Shown here: positions 1 through 7,153 of the stretch, one piece after another
Numbering within the stretch: position 1 is the stretch's first letter
Layout of the letters: each line of letters starts with the position of its first letter
From: an uncultured Candidatus Saccharibacteria bacterium
GTDB lineage: Bacteria > Patescibacteriota > Saccharimonadia > Saccharimonadales > Saccharimonadaceae
Assembly: GCA_947303945.1 (NCBI GenBank)
Contig: CAMYZS010000001.1
Span: 62,001-126,000, forward strand
Direction of reading: 5' to 3'
DNA: 64,000 nt
Translations under genes and position numbers: made by a program
The notes under the pieces: generated by a model
What the model was told of the DNA's origin: nothing
The model's database searches: none
What the model saw: the letters and a program-made list of their open reading frames with translations, nothing else

Positions 1-161
1 CGAGCGATAGCTTCTTTGTCAACTTCCAACTCATTACCTATCAAACCAAAACCATCACCGCCAATACTATCACTTAAACTAGTATCAACATTTGGGCTTG
101 CAGACATCATCTCTTTCGCTTTTTTATTAGTATCTTCACCTTCTTGCGGATCATTGCTCAT
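1..161 (-). CDS. Unknown protein, N-terminal fragment (runs off window)
   Basis: An open frame on the minus strand starts with ATG at 161-159 and continues past the window edge. A good ribosome binding site (GGGAGA) lies nine bases upstream of the ATG. The visible 53 residues begin MSNDPQEGEDTNKK and are polar, acidic and glycine/serine-rich, with no signal peptide or membrane segment, so the visible part looks like a disordered cytoplasmic N-terminus. No family is recognised. It is divergent from groES, with the CIRCE operator lying between the two genes. Confidence 0.6.
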   Translation of the reverse strand, partial: MSNDPQEGEDTNKKAKEMMSASPNVDTSLSDSIGGDGFGLIGNELEVDKEAIA

Positions 162-230
162 TAATAAATCTCCCACTTTTCTTCATTTAATTATACGCTA
201 AAACTACCTATTCGCCTAGTCATAAGCTTT

Positions 231-257
231 TTAGCACTCTCTGCTTGACAGTGCTAA
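231..257. promoter_or_regulatory. CIRCE operator (HrcA site) before groES
   Basis: TTAGCACTC at 231-239, nine bases of spacer, then CAGTGCTAA at 249-257: the CIRCE inverted repeat with a single mismatch in the right arm. CIRCE is the binding site of the HrcA heat-shock repressor in many bacteria. A TATAAT at 273-278 follows, so a bound repressor would cover the promoter region. This predicts HrcA control of groES-groEL; hrcA itself is not in the window. Confidence 0.88.
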
Positions 258-305
258 TTCTCCGCGCTACACTATAATTATAACTAATTTATAGGAGAAA
301 AATTC

Positions 306-560
306 ATGGCAATCAAACCCCTTGCCGATCGCGTCGTCGCTCAAAAAGATGCCGCAGTCGAGCAAACCGCCTCTGGTATTCTTCTCGGCGAAGCAAAAGA
401 GAAGCAGAACACCGCAGTCGTCGAATCCGTTGGCCCAGATGTCAAAAATGTAAAAAAGGGCGACCGCATTCTCTATCGCGATTATTCCGCATCTGAAATT
501 AAATATAATAATACCGAGTATCTCATCATCAAAGAAGAAGATATCTTGGCAACATTGTAA
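306..560 (+). CDS. groES: GroES co-chaperonin
   Basis: An 84-residue GroES, the heptameric lid of the GroEL folding chamber in the cytoplasm. It opens MAIKPLADRVV, the usual GroES start, has the mobile-loop region around residues 17-32 (TASGILLGEAKEKQN) and ends with the expected beta-strand region (EYLIIKEEDILATL). It is about ten residues shorter than typical GroES. The start has an AGGAG ribosome binding site ten bases upstream. It lies directly behind a CIRCE operator and nine bases before groEL, so the pair forms a heat-shock operon. Confidence 0.96.
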   Translation: MAIKPLADRVVAQKDAAVEQTASGILLGEAKEKQNTAVVESVGPDVKNVKKGDRILYRDYSASEIKYNNTEYLIIKEEDILATL

Positions 561-569
561 GGAGTATCT

Positions 570-2195
570 ATGGCAAAAAAAGTATTTTATGATGCCGAAG
601 CTCGCGAGAAAATCCTCGGCGGCGCTAAGGCCCTCTACGACGCCGTCAAGGTCACCTTTGGTCCTAAGGGTCGTAATGTCGTTATTGAAAAAAGTTATGG
701 CGCACCAACCATTACGCACGACGGTGTCACCGTCGCCGAAGCTATTGAACTTCCAAAAGAAGACGACGAAACTCTCGGCTACGAAATGGGCGCTAAACTT
801 ATTAAAACTGCCGCCCAAAAACTCAACAAAGTCGCCGGCGATGGTACTACTACCGTAACTGTCCTTACCTATAATATTATCGCCGAAGCCAATAAGCTCA
901 TTGCTGCTGGCCATAACCCAATGGATCTCCGTAAAGGCATTGAAGCTGCTGGCGCCGAAATCGTCAAAGGTATTAATAAAACTGCCGAAAAAATTGATGG
1001 CGATAGTCAAAAAATTGCCGAAGTTGCCACTATTTCCGCCAGTGACGCCGAAATCGGCAAACTTATCGCTGACGTAATCGAAAAAATCGGCAAAGACGGC
1101 GTCGTCACAGTAGAGCAGGGGCAAGGCCTCGAAATGCAATCCGAAATCACCGAAGGGTTCACTTACGACAAAGGTTACGCATCTGCCTTCTTTATTACTG
1201 ATACTAATCGTCAAGAAGCCATCTTCGATAAACCGGAAATCCTCATTACTGACAAGAAAATCTCTGCTGTTAACGACATTGTACCATTCCTCGAAAAAAT
1301 GGCTCAAACTGGCCGCAAAGATCTTGTTATTATAGCCGAGGAAGTTGAAGGCGAAGCGCTCAGTGTCCTTGTTCTCAATAAGCTTAAAGGTGTATTTAAT
1401 ACACTAGTTCTTAAAGCGCCGGCTTTTGGCGATCGCCGTAAAGAAATCATGGAAGATATCGCTATTCTCACTGGCGCCACCGTAGTCTCTGCCGATAAAG
1501 GAATGAGCCTCGAAAACTCCGGTCTCGAAGTTCTCGGTTCTGCACATAAAATTATTGCTACTAAAGATGAAACAACTATTATTAAGGGTGCAGGGAAGCA
1601 AGCAGAGCTCAAAGCTCGTATTGCTCAAATTGAAGCTCAAGCCGAAGCCTCGAATTCTGACTACGAAACTGGCGAATTCAATAAACGCGCCGCCGCTCTC
1701 AAAGGTCGTGTCGCAGTTATTAAGGTCGGCGGCGCCACCGAAACCGAAATTGACGAAAAGAAATATCGCGTCGATGATGCCGTTGCTGCCACTAAAGCTG
1801 CCCTCGATGAAGGTATCGTTCCTGGCGGTGGCGTTACATTAGTAAACCTCAGCAAAAACCTCAAGGACGACAATGCAGGCTTCACTATCCTCAAGAACGC
1901 GCTTAAGGCTCCATTCATTCATATTACAGAAAATGCCGGCCTCAACAGCCAAGCCCTTCTTGCTCAAGTCGAGTCCGCCAAAGATGGTCAAGGAGTAGAT
2001 GTAATGACCCCAGGAAAAGGTCTCATTGACCTTAAAAAGGCTGGCATTATCGATCCAGCTCGCGTCACTCGCGAAGCTATTCAAAATGCCGTCAGTATTG
2101 CTGCAACTACTATTACTATGGGCGCCCTCGTCGTTGAGCTTCCAGAAAAAGACAACAGCGCTGCAGCTGGTGCTGGCATGGGTGGAATGTACTAA
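570..2195 (+). CDS. groEL: GroEL chaperonin
   Basis: A full-length 541-residue GroEL, the ATP-driven 14-mer folding chamber. The ATP-binding segments are present (VTFGPKGRNVVIE near residue 30, DGVTVAEAI near 50, GDGTTTVTVL near 87), as is the nucleotide-binding region EGIVPGGGVTLVN near residue 410, and the C-terminus ends in GGMGGMY. An AAGGAG ribosome binding site precedes the start. It is co-transcribed with groES and followed 28 bases later by a strong terminator. Nothing is abnormal except that Patescibacteria with reduced genomes retain it as a single copy as far as this window shows. Confidence 0.97.
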   Translation: MAKKVFYDAEAREKILGGAKALYDAVKVTFGPKGRNVVIEKSYGAPTITHDGVTVAEAIELPKEDDETLGYEMGAKLIKTAAQKLNKVAGDGTTTVTVLTYNIIAEANKLIAAGHNPMDLRKGIEAAGAEIVKGINKTAEKIDGDSQKIAEVATISASDAEIGKLIADVIEKIGKDGVVTVEQGQGLEMQSEITEGFTYDKGYASAFFITDTNRQEAIFDKPEILITDKKISAVNDIVPFLEKMAQTGRKDLVIIAEEVEGEALSVLVLNKLKGVFNTLVLKAPAFGDRRKEIMEDIAILTGATVVSADKGMSLENSGLEVLGSAHKIIATKDETTIIKGAGKQAELKARIAQIEAQAEASNSDYETGEFNKRAAALKGRVAVIKVGGATETEIDEKKYRVDDAVAATKAALDEGIVPGGGVTLVNLSKNLKDDNAGFTILKNALKAPFIHITENAGLNSQALLAQVESAKDGQGVDVMTPGKGLIDLKKAGIIDPARVTREAIQNAVSIAATTITMGALVVELPEKDNSAAAGAGMGGMY

Positions 2196-2222
2196 AGACA
2201 CACCTCTAAAAACCTCACACAA

Positions 2223-2252
2223 AAAATACCCCTTCACAGGGGTATTTTCTTT
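2223..2252. terminator. Bidirectional terminator after groEL
   Basis: Perfect 10-bp stem AAAATACCCC / GGGGTATTTT (2223-2232 with 2239-2248), a six-base loop, and T runs on both strands. It can end groEL and the convergent gene at 2263-2802. Confidence 0.88.
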
Positions 2253-2262
2253 TCTCTTAAAA

Positions 2263-2802
2263 TTACTCTTCCTCGCTATCAACAGACATTTGGATTCCGA
2301 GTTTATCAATAAACTCAACAATAAATATTAGAGCTTCACCTCTAGCCTTTTCGTCCGTAATATCACGTGCAGCATTATATGCCGGCTCAATACAGGCCTT
2401 ATCCTCGGTCAACTCAAGAATGTCTTTATATATCATAAACTTCTTTTCAATCGGAATATCTACCTTCTCAAGAATTGGGCGAAGGTCACCCAGAGCCATC
2501 GTCTTAACTTTATCTAAATCCGGATCACCATACTGCGCCTTCATTGTTTCAATTGGAACAATAGGAGTGGTTTCAGCTGGTACTGGTGTTTCGGGTGTAA
2601 CTGACGAGACGACTGCGGAATCCGACACGGCTGTAGCTTCCGACGCAACGCCAGCCTCCGGCGCCACCTCTGCAACTGAATCATCAGCCTGTGGAGCAAT
2701 ATCAACCGCCCCACTCGTAGCTGTCGTTGCGCTACCACTATTCGTAATACTATTTATTGCTTGCTGCAACTCATCGGGAGTCGCTACATTTCCTTGATCC
2801 AT
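2263..2802 (-). CDS. Unknown protein with disordered Ala/Thr/Glu-rich N-terminus
   Basis: A 179-residue protein I do not recognise. After a short helix (TPDELQQAINSI), residues about 25-85 are low-complexity and rich in Ala, Thr, Val, Glu and Pro; residues about 90-175 look alpha-helical (DLDKVKTMALGDLRPILEK, then KKFMIYKDILELTEDKACI). There is no signal peptide or membrane segment, so it is probably cytoplasmic. The start is supported by an AAGGTGGG ribosome binding site. It is convergent with groEL across a shared terminator. The long uninterrupted frame with clear domain-like helical content makes it a real gene; function is unknown. Confidence 0.72.
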   Translation of the reverse strand: MDQGNVATPDELQQAINSITNSGSATTATSGAVDIAPQADDSVAEVAPEAGVASEATAVSDSAVVSSVTPETPVPAETTPIVPIETMKAQYGDPDLDKVKTMALGDLRPILEKVDIPIEKKFMIYKDILELTEDKACIEPAYNAARDITDEKARGEALIFIVEFIDKLGIQMSVDSEEE

Positions 2803-2878
2803 TTTTGGCCCACCTTTTTATCTAATAACTTATTCCTACTTACTATAATAACATTCTTATGTTTAATCGACAAATAAA

Positions 2879-3343
2879 CTAAATTCGCAAAAAACGCACT
2901 AACTTATCAAGTAAATCTAATTTAACTGGCTCCATCGGTAGCTTCGACCCAAAAACATCTACGATCTGTTCACCCTCCGCTTCGGGAAAATACACCACCA
3001 CACGTGCGCCAAAACGCTTTCTTGGCATTAGTATAATCGAATAATGATTATTCTCATTCAATATACCAAAAGAACGGAAATCATTAAATAAGTATAAATT
3101 ATTACCCTCAGACAGACCTTTATCAGAAAGAGAATAATGTAATAATCTCGGGCTACGCATGGTATAAGTCAAAAGCGCAATCACCGCCACAATAATCAAC
3201 AATAGAAATGTCCACTGTTGCATTAGAATTGCAATTACACATAACACTATTGTTATAATTGCTAAACCAATATACCAACCCATATTCTTTTTATACTCAA
3301 TATGTTCGCGAGCTTCCCAGTTCACTAAAGTCTTCTTTGCCAT
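2879..3343 (-). CDS. Two-helix membrane protein with soluble C-terminal domain
   Basis: A 154-residue protein with a short cytoplasmic N-terminus (AKKTLVNWEAREHIEYKK), two closely spaced membrane helices at about residues 22-41 and 44-62, then a soluble beta-rich region ending in an amphipathic helix (VKLDLLDKLVRFL). This layout is common among small conserved membrane proteins in Patescibacteria, but I cannot name the family with certainty. The start lies six bases downstream of an extended -10 (TGT then TATACT on the minus strand) with no ribosome binding site, so its mRNA should be leaderless. Confidence 0.75.
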   Translation of the reverse strand: MAKKTLVNWEAREHIEYKKNMGWYIGLAIITIVLCVIAILMQQWTFLLLIIVAVIALLTYTMRSPRLLHYSLSDKGLSEGNNLYLFNDFRSFGILNENNHYSIILMPRKRFGARVVVYFPEAEGEQIVDVFGSKLPMEPVKLDLLDKLVRFLRI

Positions 3344-3382
3344 ACTGAAAGTATAACATAAGTACTAATATATTTTTACGTC

Positions 3383-3407
3383 AAAAAACGCCCAATTTCT
3401 TGAGCGT
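3383..3407 (-). terminator. Terminator of the tRNA-Ser gene
   Basis: On the minus strand ACGCTCAA, a GAAA tetraloop and TTGGGCGT form an 8-bp stem (one U-G pair), followed directly by six T. It sits five bases after the CCA end of the tRNA gene. Confidence 0.85.
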
Positions 3408-3411
3408 CTTT

Positions 3412-3504
3412 TGGCGGAGGGTGAGAGATTCGAACTCTCGCACCAGCTTTCGCCAGTCTAACGATTTAGCAAACCGTCCCCTTCAACCACTTGGGTAACC
3501 CTCC
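3412..3504 (-). tRNA. tRNA-Ser (anticodon GCU)
   Basis: A 93-base class II tRNA on the minus strand. The acceptor GGAGGGT pairs with ACCCTCC, followed by discriminator G and an encoded CCA. The anticodon loop TTGCTAA gives anticodon GCU, reading AGC/AGU serine codons. A long variable arm follows (GACTGGCGAAAGCTGGT region) and the T-arm contains GTTCGAATC. The G discriminator and long variable arm are serine identity features. An extended -10 (TGC, TAAGAT at 3520-3515) lies ten bases upstream, so the transcript starts almost at the mature 5' end. Confidence 0.95.
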
Positions 3505-3613
3505 AATATTTTATATCTTAGCACATTATTAATTATTTGCATATTGATTTGCCAAACCTAAAACAATAATGTATAATTTAAGCAACTTTAAGGATTAATT
3601 AGAGCACTCAAAT

Positions 3614-4012
3614 ATGAAAAATATCATCAAAAGAACAGGGCAAACCTTTACTGGCGCAGCAACCATGGTAACTCTTTTGGCCGGCCGCGCTATGGCATCG
3701 ATGGATTATAGTAATCCCGCACAGGCAGGTGCAGAAGCTGCTCGCGGCAATGGTATGCCAGCCGAACTAGTTGGCGCTACTGGCGTCTTCACTCGCATTA
3801 CTAATACTATCCTTTTCGCCGTAGGTATTATTTCTGTTGCTATGCTTATCTACGGTGGCCTTCGTTATATAATCTCCGGCGGTGATAGTAAAAAAGTTAC
3901 CGACGCTAAAAATACTATTATGTATGCTATTATTGGCCTTATTATAGCTATTCTATCTTACGCTATCGTCAACTTTGTCATCAGTGCCGTTGGTGGCGCT
4001 ACTTCTGTCTAA
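3614..4012 (+). CDS. T4SS pilin-like protein
   Basis: A 132-residue protein of the T4SS_pilin (VirB2/TrbC-like) type. It has a signal-like N-terminal helix ending GRAMASM, an amphipathic segment, then two membrane helices (about residues 68-88 and 105-128) joined by a short polar loop, GGDSKKVTDAKNTIMYAIIG. This loop and the start of helix two are shared by all the pilin-like genes between 5343 and 9431. VirB2-type pilins are extracted from the membrane to build a secretion pilus; whether these proteins do so is unknown. It is the only member on the plus strand and is separated from the cluster by comF and hsp20. Confidence 0.85.
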   Translation: MKNIIKRTGQTFTGAATMVTLLAGRAMASMDYSNPAQAGAEAARGNGMPAELVGATGVFTRITNTILFAVGIISVAMLIYGGLRYIISGGDSKKVTDAKNTIMYAIIGLIIAILSYAIVNFVISAVGGATSV

Positions 4013-4013
4013 T

Positions 4014-4658
4014 TTATCCACTCCTTGCGACCAATACCACCGACATATTCTTCGCCCCGGCTTCTCGCATCTCTCGACAAGCCGCCATCATACTACTTCC
4101 AGTTGTCCATACATCATCAATTAGTAAATACTCCATTTTTGTATTAAGGCTATCTTTTACAAAATAAGCACTGCTAGCTTGTTTTCTACGCTTATCTACA
4201 TCTGCGCCCACCTGCACTGTATTATTACGTCTCCTTAATACCATCTCGCATCTTCCTCCACATTTTCAAGCCACCTTCTTCGCTAATAGCTTCGTGTGAT
4301 CAAAACCACGCTCTCTAATATGTTTTGCAATTGTCGGTAATGGTATAAATACGCTATTTTTTGAAAAATCACCAAATATCTTAAAAAATAAATCCGCAAT
4401 TATTGCCGCACAACATCTTATTGAATGATATTTATATAAATATATTAAGTCCTTTAGTAACCCATCCCTTGTATTAATATAATATTGCCGACGAAAGGGT
4501 AGGGAACAATGCTTACAAACTTGCCCATCCAATTTGCCGCCACAATTCAAGCATAATCAATTATTATCGCTTATGATGTATTTTTTACAACAATCACATA
4601 CTAATCCACCCACTTTTCCACACGATATACAGGAATATGGGCATAATATTTCACTCAT
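4014..4658 (-). pseudogene. comF: comF phosphoribosyltransferase-like, two in-frame UGA codons
   Basis: Reading from ATG at 4658-4656 gives a 214-codon ComF-like protein in a single frame, broken only by TGA codons at 4559-4557 and 4268-4266. The N-terminus has the zinc-ribbon cysteine pairs (CPYSCISCG, CDCC, CLNCGG, CKHC), the middle has the RGFDHTKLLAKKVA segment, and the C-terminus has the PRPP-loop LLIDDVWTTGSSM. ComF is needed for DNA uptake during natural competence. Both halves keep family motifs and there is no frameshift. Because UGA is a stop elsewhere here, this is either a recently silenced gene or one needing read-through. A TTG at 4550 and ATG at 4244 could start fragments. Confidence 0.85.
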
Positions 4659-4701
4659 AGTACTAATTATTGTATTTTTCACAACAAAACCTCCATTCTT
4701 C

Positions 4702-4758
4702 TTGATTTTAAGGATAAACCCCCATATAATAAAGCTTAAGAGTGTAAATTAGTGGAGG
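4702..4758 (+). promoter_or_regulatory. Promoter and ribosome binding site of hsp20
   Basis: TTGATT at 4702-4707, a 17-base spacer and TATAAT at 4725-4730 form a near-consensus housekeeping promoter; a GGAGG ribosome binding site is at 4754-4758. No CIRCE repeat is visible here, unlike at groES. Confidence 0.8.
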
Positions 4759-4771
4759 ATTATAAAAAACT

Positions 4772-5293
4772 ATGGCTCGTAAACAAGACGAAATGAGCTT
4801 AGACGATGAGCTCACAGCTGCCTTTTTAGAGGGCGACAACTCTGGACTAGTTGCAGAAGAGGAACCGGTGGAAACTCCAGTCAACACTCCAGCAGAAGAA
4901 ACTTCTATCATTGAAGAAGACGAATATGTCGATGATGGCGAAGGTTGGGAGGATGGCGCAGACGAAATCCCAGGCCAACTTGCCGTCGACGTCTATGAAA
5001 CCAACGATAAACTTATCATTAAAGCGCGTACCGCTGGCATCGAACGTAAAGATCTTGATGTTTCAATTTCTGATAATATTTTAACTATTTCCGGCGTACT
5101 TAATGGCGGCGAGGATGATAAAGCAACTCAATGGCATATTCAGGAGTGTTACTGGGGCGAATTTAGCCGCACCATCGCTCTGCCAGTTCAAGTCAAAGAA
5201 GATGGCGTTGAAGCCGTATTAAAAGATGGCGTCTTAACTATTTCCTTCGAAAAAGAAAAGACCGAAGCACCAAAACGCATCACTATTAATTAG
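4772..5293 (+). CDS. Small heat-shock protein (Hsp20/alpha-crystallin)
   Basis: A 173-residue small heat-shock protein. Residues about 1-65 are a very acidic, probably disordered extension; residues about 68-160 are the alpha-crystallin domain (AVDVYETNDKLIIKARTAGI, then ILTISG, WGEFSRTIALPVQV, LKDGVLTISFEK), and an APKRITIN tail holds the usual I-x-I motif. Such proteins form oligomers that hold unfolding proteins in the cytoplasm. The N-terminal extension is longer and more acidic than is usual. It has its own promoter and a strong terminator, so it is monocistronic. Confidence 0.93.
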   Translation: MARKQDEMSLDDELTAAFLEGDNSGLVAEEEPVETPVNTPAEETSIIEEDEYVDDGEGWEDGADEIPGQLAVDVYETNDKLIIKARTAGIERKDLDVSISDNILTISGVLNGGEDDKATQWHIQECYWGEFSRTIALPVQVKEDGVEAVLKDGVLTISFEKEKTEAPKRITIN

Positions 5294-5294
5294 T

Positions 5295-5328
5295 AAAAAT
5301 CGCCCCCAATAAGGGGCGATTTTTTTAT
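5295..5328. terminator. Bidirectional terminator after hsp20
   Basis: A perfect 12-bp stem AAAAATCGCCCC / GGGGCGATTTTT with a six-base loop and flanking A and T runs; it serves hsp20 and the convergent pilin-like gene at 5343. Confidence 0.9.
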
Positions 5329-5342
5329 TTATAGCTTCTTCT

Positions 5343-5693
5343 TTAAGTGCCGTTTAAACTATTCAGAATAAAGTTTACAATCGCAAACGCCGACAAGCAT
5401 ATTATCAGACCAATAATCCCATATAATATAGTATTCTTACCTCTCTGAACTCTATTAGGCTCGCCTTGAGAAGTCATATAATAATAGCCGCCAATTATCA
5501 CCATGATTACTGCTACTACACCAATAATACCAAAAGTAGCATTCAGTATGTTTCGTATTACTACAGACAAATCTGGCCCATCCGGCACTACTATAGTACT
5601 ATTCGCGTTAGCTATATCCGGCGATATAGTCTCAGTTGTACTTTCTGGAGTAATAGTACTTAAAAAATAATAAAGACTATGCATAATGCGCAT
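5343..5693 (-). CDS. T4SS pilin-like protein
   Basis: A 116-residue two-helix protein of the T4SS_pilin type. A short, poorly signal-like N-terminus with a Thr/Ser/Pro-rich stretch (TPESTTETISPDI) precedes helix one (about 50-72), the polar loop TSQGEPNRVQRGKNTILYG, and helix two (about 88-110). The start lies six bases after an extended -10 (TGG, TATTAT) without a ribosome binding site, suggesting a leaderless mRNA, whereas its upstream neighbour has a normal ribosome binding site. It is the last gene of the minus-strand pilin cluster. Confidence 0.82.
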   Translation of the reverse strand: MRIMHSLYYFLSTITPESTTETISPDIANANSTIVVPDGPDLSVVIRNILNATFGIIGVVAVIMVIIGGYYYMTSQGEPNRVQRGKNTILYGIIGLIICLSAFAIVNFILNSLNGT

Positions 5694-5716
5694 ATATAAA
5701 TAATACCATAAACAAA

Positions 5717-5743
5717 ATACCCCCTACATAAGAGAGGGTATTA
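5717..5743 (-). terminator. Probable terminator between pilin-like genes
   Basis: On the minus strand AATACCCTCT and AGGGGGTATT pair (one U-G pair), followed by a short T-rich stretch. It separates the pilin-like genes at 5761 and 5343. Confidence 0.55.
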
Positions 5744-5760
5744 TATCAATAAAGAGTCTA

Positions 5761-6174
5761 TTATCCCATCAAGCCATTCAAGACAAAGTTTACAATCGCA
5801 AACGCTAACAATACAACTACAAGACCAATGATGCCATACATGATTGTGCTCTTAGCTTTTTGAGTCTTCTGAGAATCACCCTCTGAAGTAGTATAATGAA
5901 TACCGCCAAGAATAATATAAATTACCGCTACGATACCAATTACACCAAATATTACATTAAGTATTGTTGCAATCATCTTATTTAAGTCAGTCTCGGCACC
6001 AGGATTAACATTTTCTACACCATTCTTAGCATTTTGAGTAGCCGTAGAACCGCCACTACTTTCTTCACCGCCCGCCGTATCAGCAAAAACACGCACTCCA
6101 GTCGTTGCAACAGTCAAAGCCGCAATCGTCAGAGCCGCTCCAGTCTCTTTTATAAAATTCTTTATCATATTCAT
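5761..6174 (-). CDS. T4SS pilin-like protein
   Basis: A 137-residue member of the same family with a clear signal peptide (IAALTVATTGVRVFADT, probable cleavage after FA), a Gly/Ser-rich stretch, an Asn-rich amphipathic helix, and the two membrane helices around the loop TSEGDSQKTQKAKSTIMYG. An AAGGAG ribosome binding site lies upstream. The mature protein would be about 107 residues, typical of VirB2-like pilins. Being bounded by terminator-like hairpins on both sides suggests that it can be expressed separately from its neighbours. Confidence 0.87.
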   Translation of the reverse strand: MNMIKNFIKETGAALTIAALTVATTGVRVFADTAGGEESSGGSTATQNAKNGVENVNPGAETDLNKMIATILNVIFGVIGIVAVIYIILGGIHYTTSEGDSQKTQKAKSTIMYGIIGLVVVLLAFAIVNFVLNGLMG

Positions 6175-6220
6175 TACTTAATAATCTCCTTATCTATAAA
6201 TAGAATAACATAAATTACAT

Positions 6221-6247
6221 AAAAAAGCACCCTCACACAGAGGGCAC
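6221..6247 (-). terminator. Terminator after pilin-like gene 6269-6769
   Basis: On the minus strand GTGCCCTC and GAGGGTGC pair over a five-base loop (two G-U pairs) and are followed by six T. Confidence 0.75.
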
Positions 6248-6268
6248 TTTATAAGAATCGTTTTTCGT

Positions 6269-6769
6269 TTAGTCGCCAACAAGAGCGCTAAGTACAAAGT
6301 TCACAATCGCATAGGCAAGAATTGCAATTACAAGACCGATAATACCATACATAATCGTGTCCTTTCCTTTCTTAACCTTCTGCGTATCGCCCTGAGATGT
6401 AGCATAATTAACACCACCAATAATAATCATAATAACCGCTACCATACCTACAGCAAAAATAACCGTATTTATGATAGTCTTAATAAGATCATTGAGGTCA
6501 CTATCATTACAGGAATCTGGATTATTTGCCAAAACACCAGCCTGCGCACAGTCACCCGATGTCTTACCATAAATAGTGTGATATTCATCATTATATGTTA
6601 TTTGTTGACAACGTACATAAGAATCGTCCGGCCTACTATCAATCGCAAGATTAGGGTACTTATTCCCATCACCAACACAGCTATCAAGCGCAAAAATTGG
6701 CCCGCCAAGCAAAACAGTCGCAAAAACCGCTAACACTAGCGCCTTCATTAGTTCACCAACTTTTTTCAT
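6269..6769 (-). CDS. T4SS pilin-like protein with cysteine-containing ectodomain
   Basis: A 166-residue protein: signal peptide (ALVLAVFATVLLGGPIFA), then about 70 residues with four cysteines (DSCVGDGNKY, VRCQQITY, GDCAQAG, DSCNDSD), then the two pilin-type helices around TSQGDTQKVKKGKDTIMYG. The four cysteines could make two disulphides in an exported loop, which the other family members lack. It has an AAGGAG ribosome binding site and its own terminator. It may be a decorated or specialised pilin-like subunit; that role is inferred. Confidence 0.85.
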   Translation of the reverse strand: MKKVGELMKALVLAVFATVLLGGPIFALDSCVGDGNKYPNLAIDSRPDDSYVRCQQITYNDEYHTIYGKTSGDCAQAGVLANNPDSCNDSDLNDLIKTIINTVIFAVGMVAVIMIIIGGVNYATSQGDTQKVKKGKDTIMYGIIGLVIAILAYAIVNFVLSALVGD

Positions 6770-6846
6770 TCGTATTTCTCCTTATTATTAAAACGAAAAA
6801 CTCTAATCTAATTTTATCATATCATTAAGCTTATTTGTAAAGATTT

Positions 6847-7140
6847 TTACAAATCATGCATTACAAACTGCACAATCGCGAAAGCCGCTAACGCAATTAT
6901 CATACCGATTAATCCATACATAATCGTATTCTTCGCTTTCTGAGTTCTCTGTGAGTCGCCTTGAGACATTATATAATTAACGCCACCTATTACAACCATA
7001 ATCACCGCAATCACGCCAATTATCGCAAAAACCACCGATAAAACATTCTTTACCGTACTCTCCAAACTCACATTTCCACCCTCAACTTTCGAAACTTGTT
7101 CCCCAATATCTACAGCCATTATTTTCATTTCTTCTATCAT
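6847..7140 (-). CDS. T4SS pilin-like protein, minimal form
   Basis: A 97-residue two-helix pilin-like protein. I choose ATG at 7140 because an AGGAGG ribosome binding site lies just upstream; an earlier start at 7176 would overlap the preceding gene and lacks such a site. There is no obvious signal peptide: about 25 polar residues (MIEEMKIMAVDIGEQVSKVE) lead straight into helix one, the loop MSQGDSQRTQKAKNTIMYG and helix two. It is the shortest member of the cluster and sits 13 bases behind the pilin-Ig-hydrolase fusion, so the two are co-transcribed. Confidence 0.83.
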   Translation of the reverse strand: MIEEMKIMAVDIGEQVSKVEGGNVSLESTVKNVLSVVFAIIGVIAVIMVVIGGVNYIMSQGDSQRTQKAKNTIMYGLIGMIIALAAFAIVQFVMHDL

Positions 7141-7153
7141 TCTTCCTCCTTTA

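Noticed and set aside
267..1307. A 346-codon open frame on the minus strand opposite groES-groEL
   Set aside because: It lies entirely antisense to two certain genes, has Phe/Gly-rich shadow composition and no ribosome binding site; it is an artefact of the codon bias of groEL.
4014..4658. UGA recoded to glycine or tryptophan genome-wide (as in Gracilibacteria or Mycoplasma)
   Set aside because: dnaA, dus, the 938-aa secretion gene, the first pilin-like gene (9428) and others end at UGA exactly where the family ends or where the next gene starts, so UGA is a normal stop.
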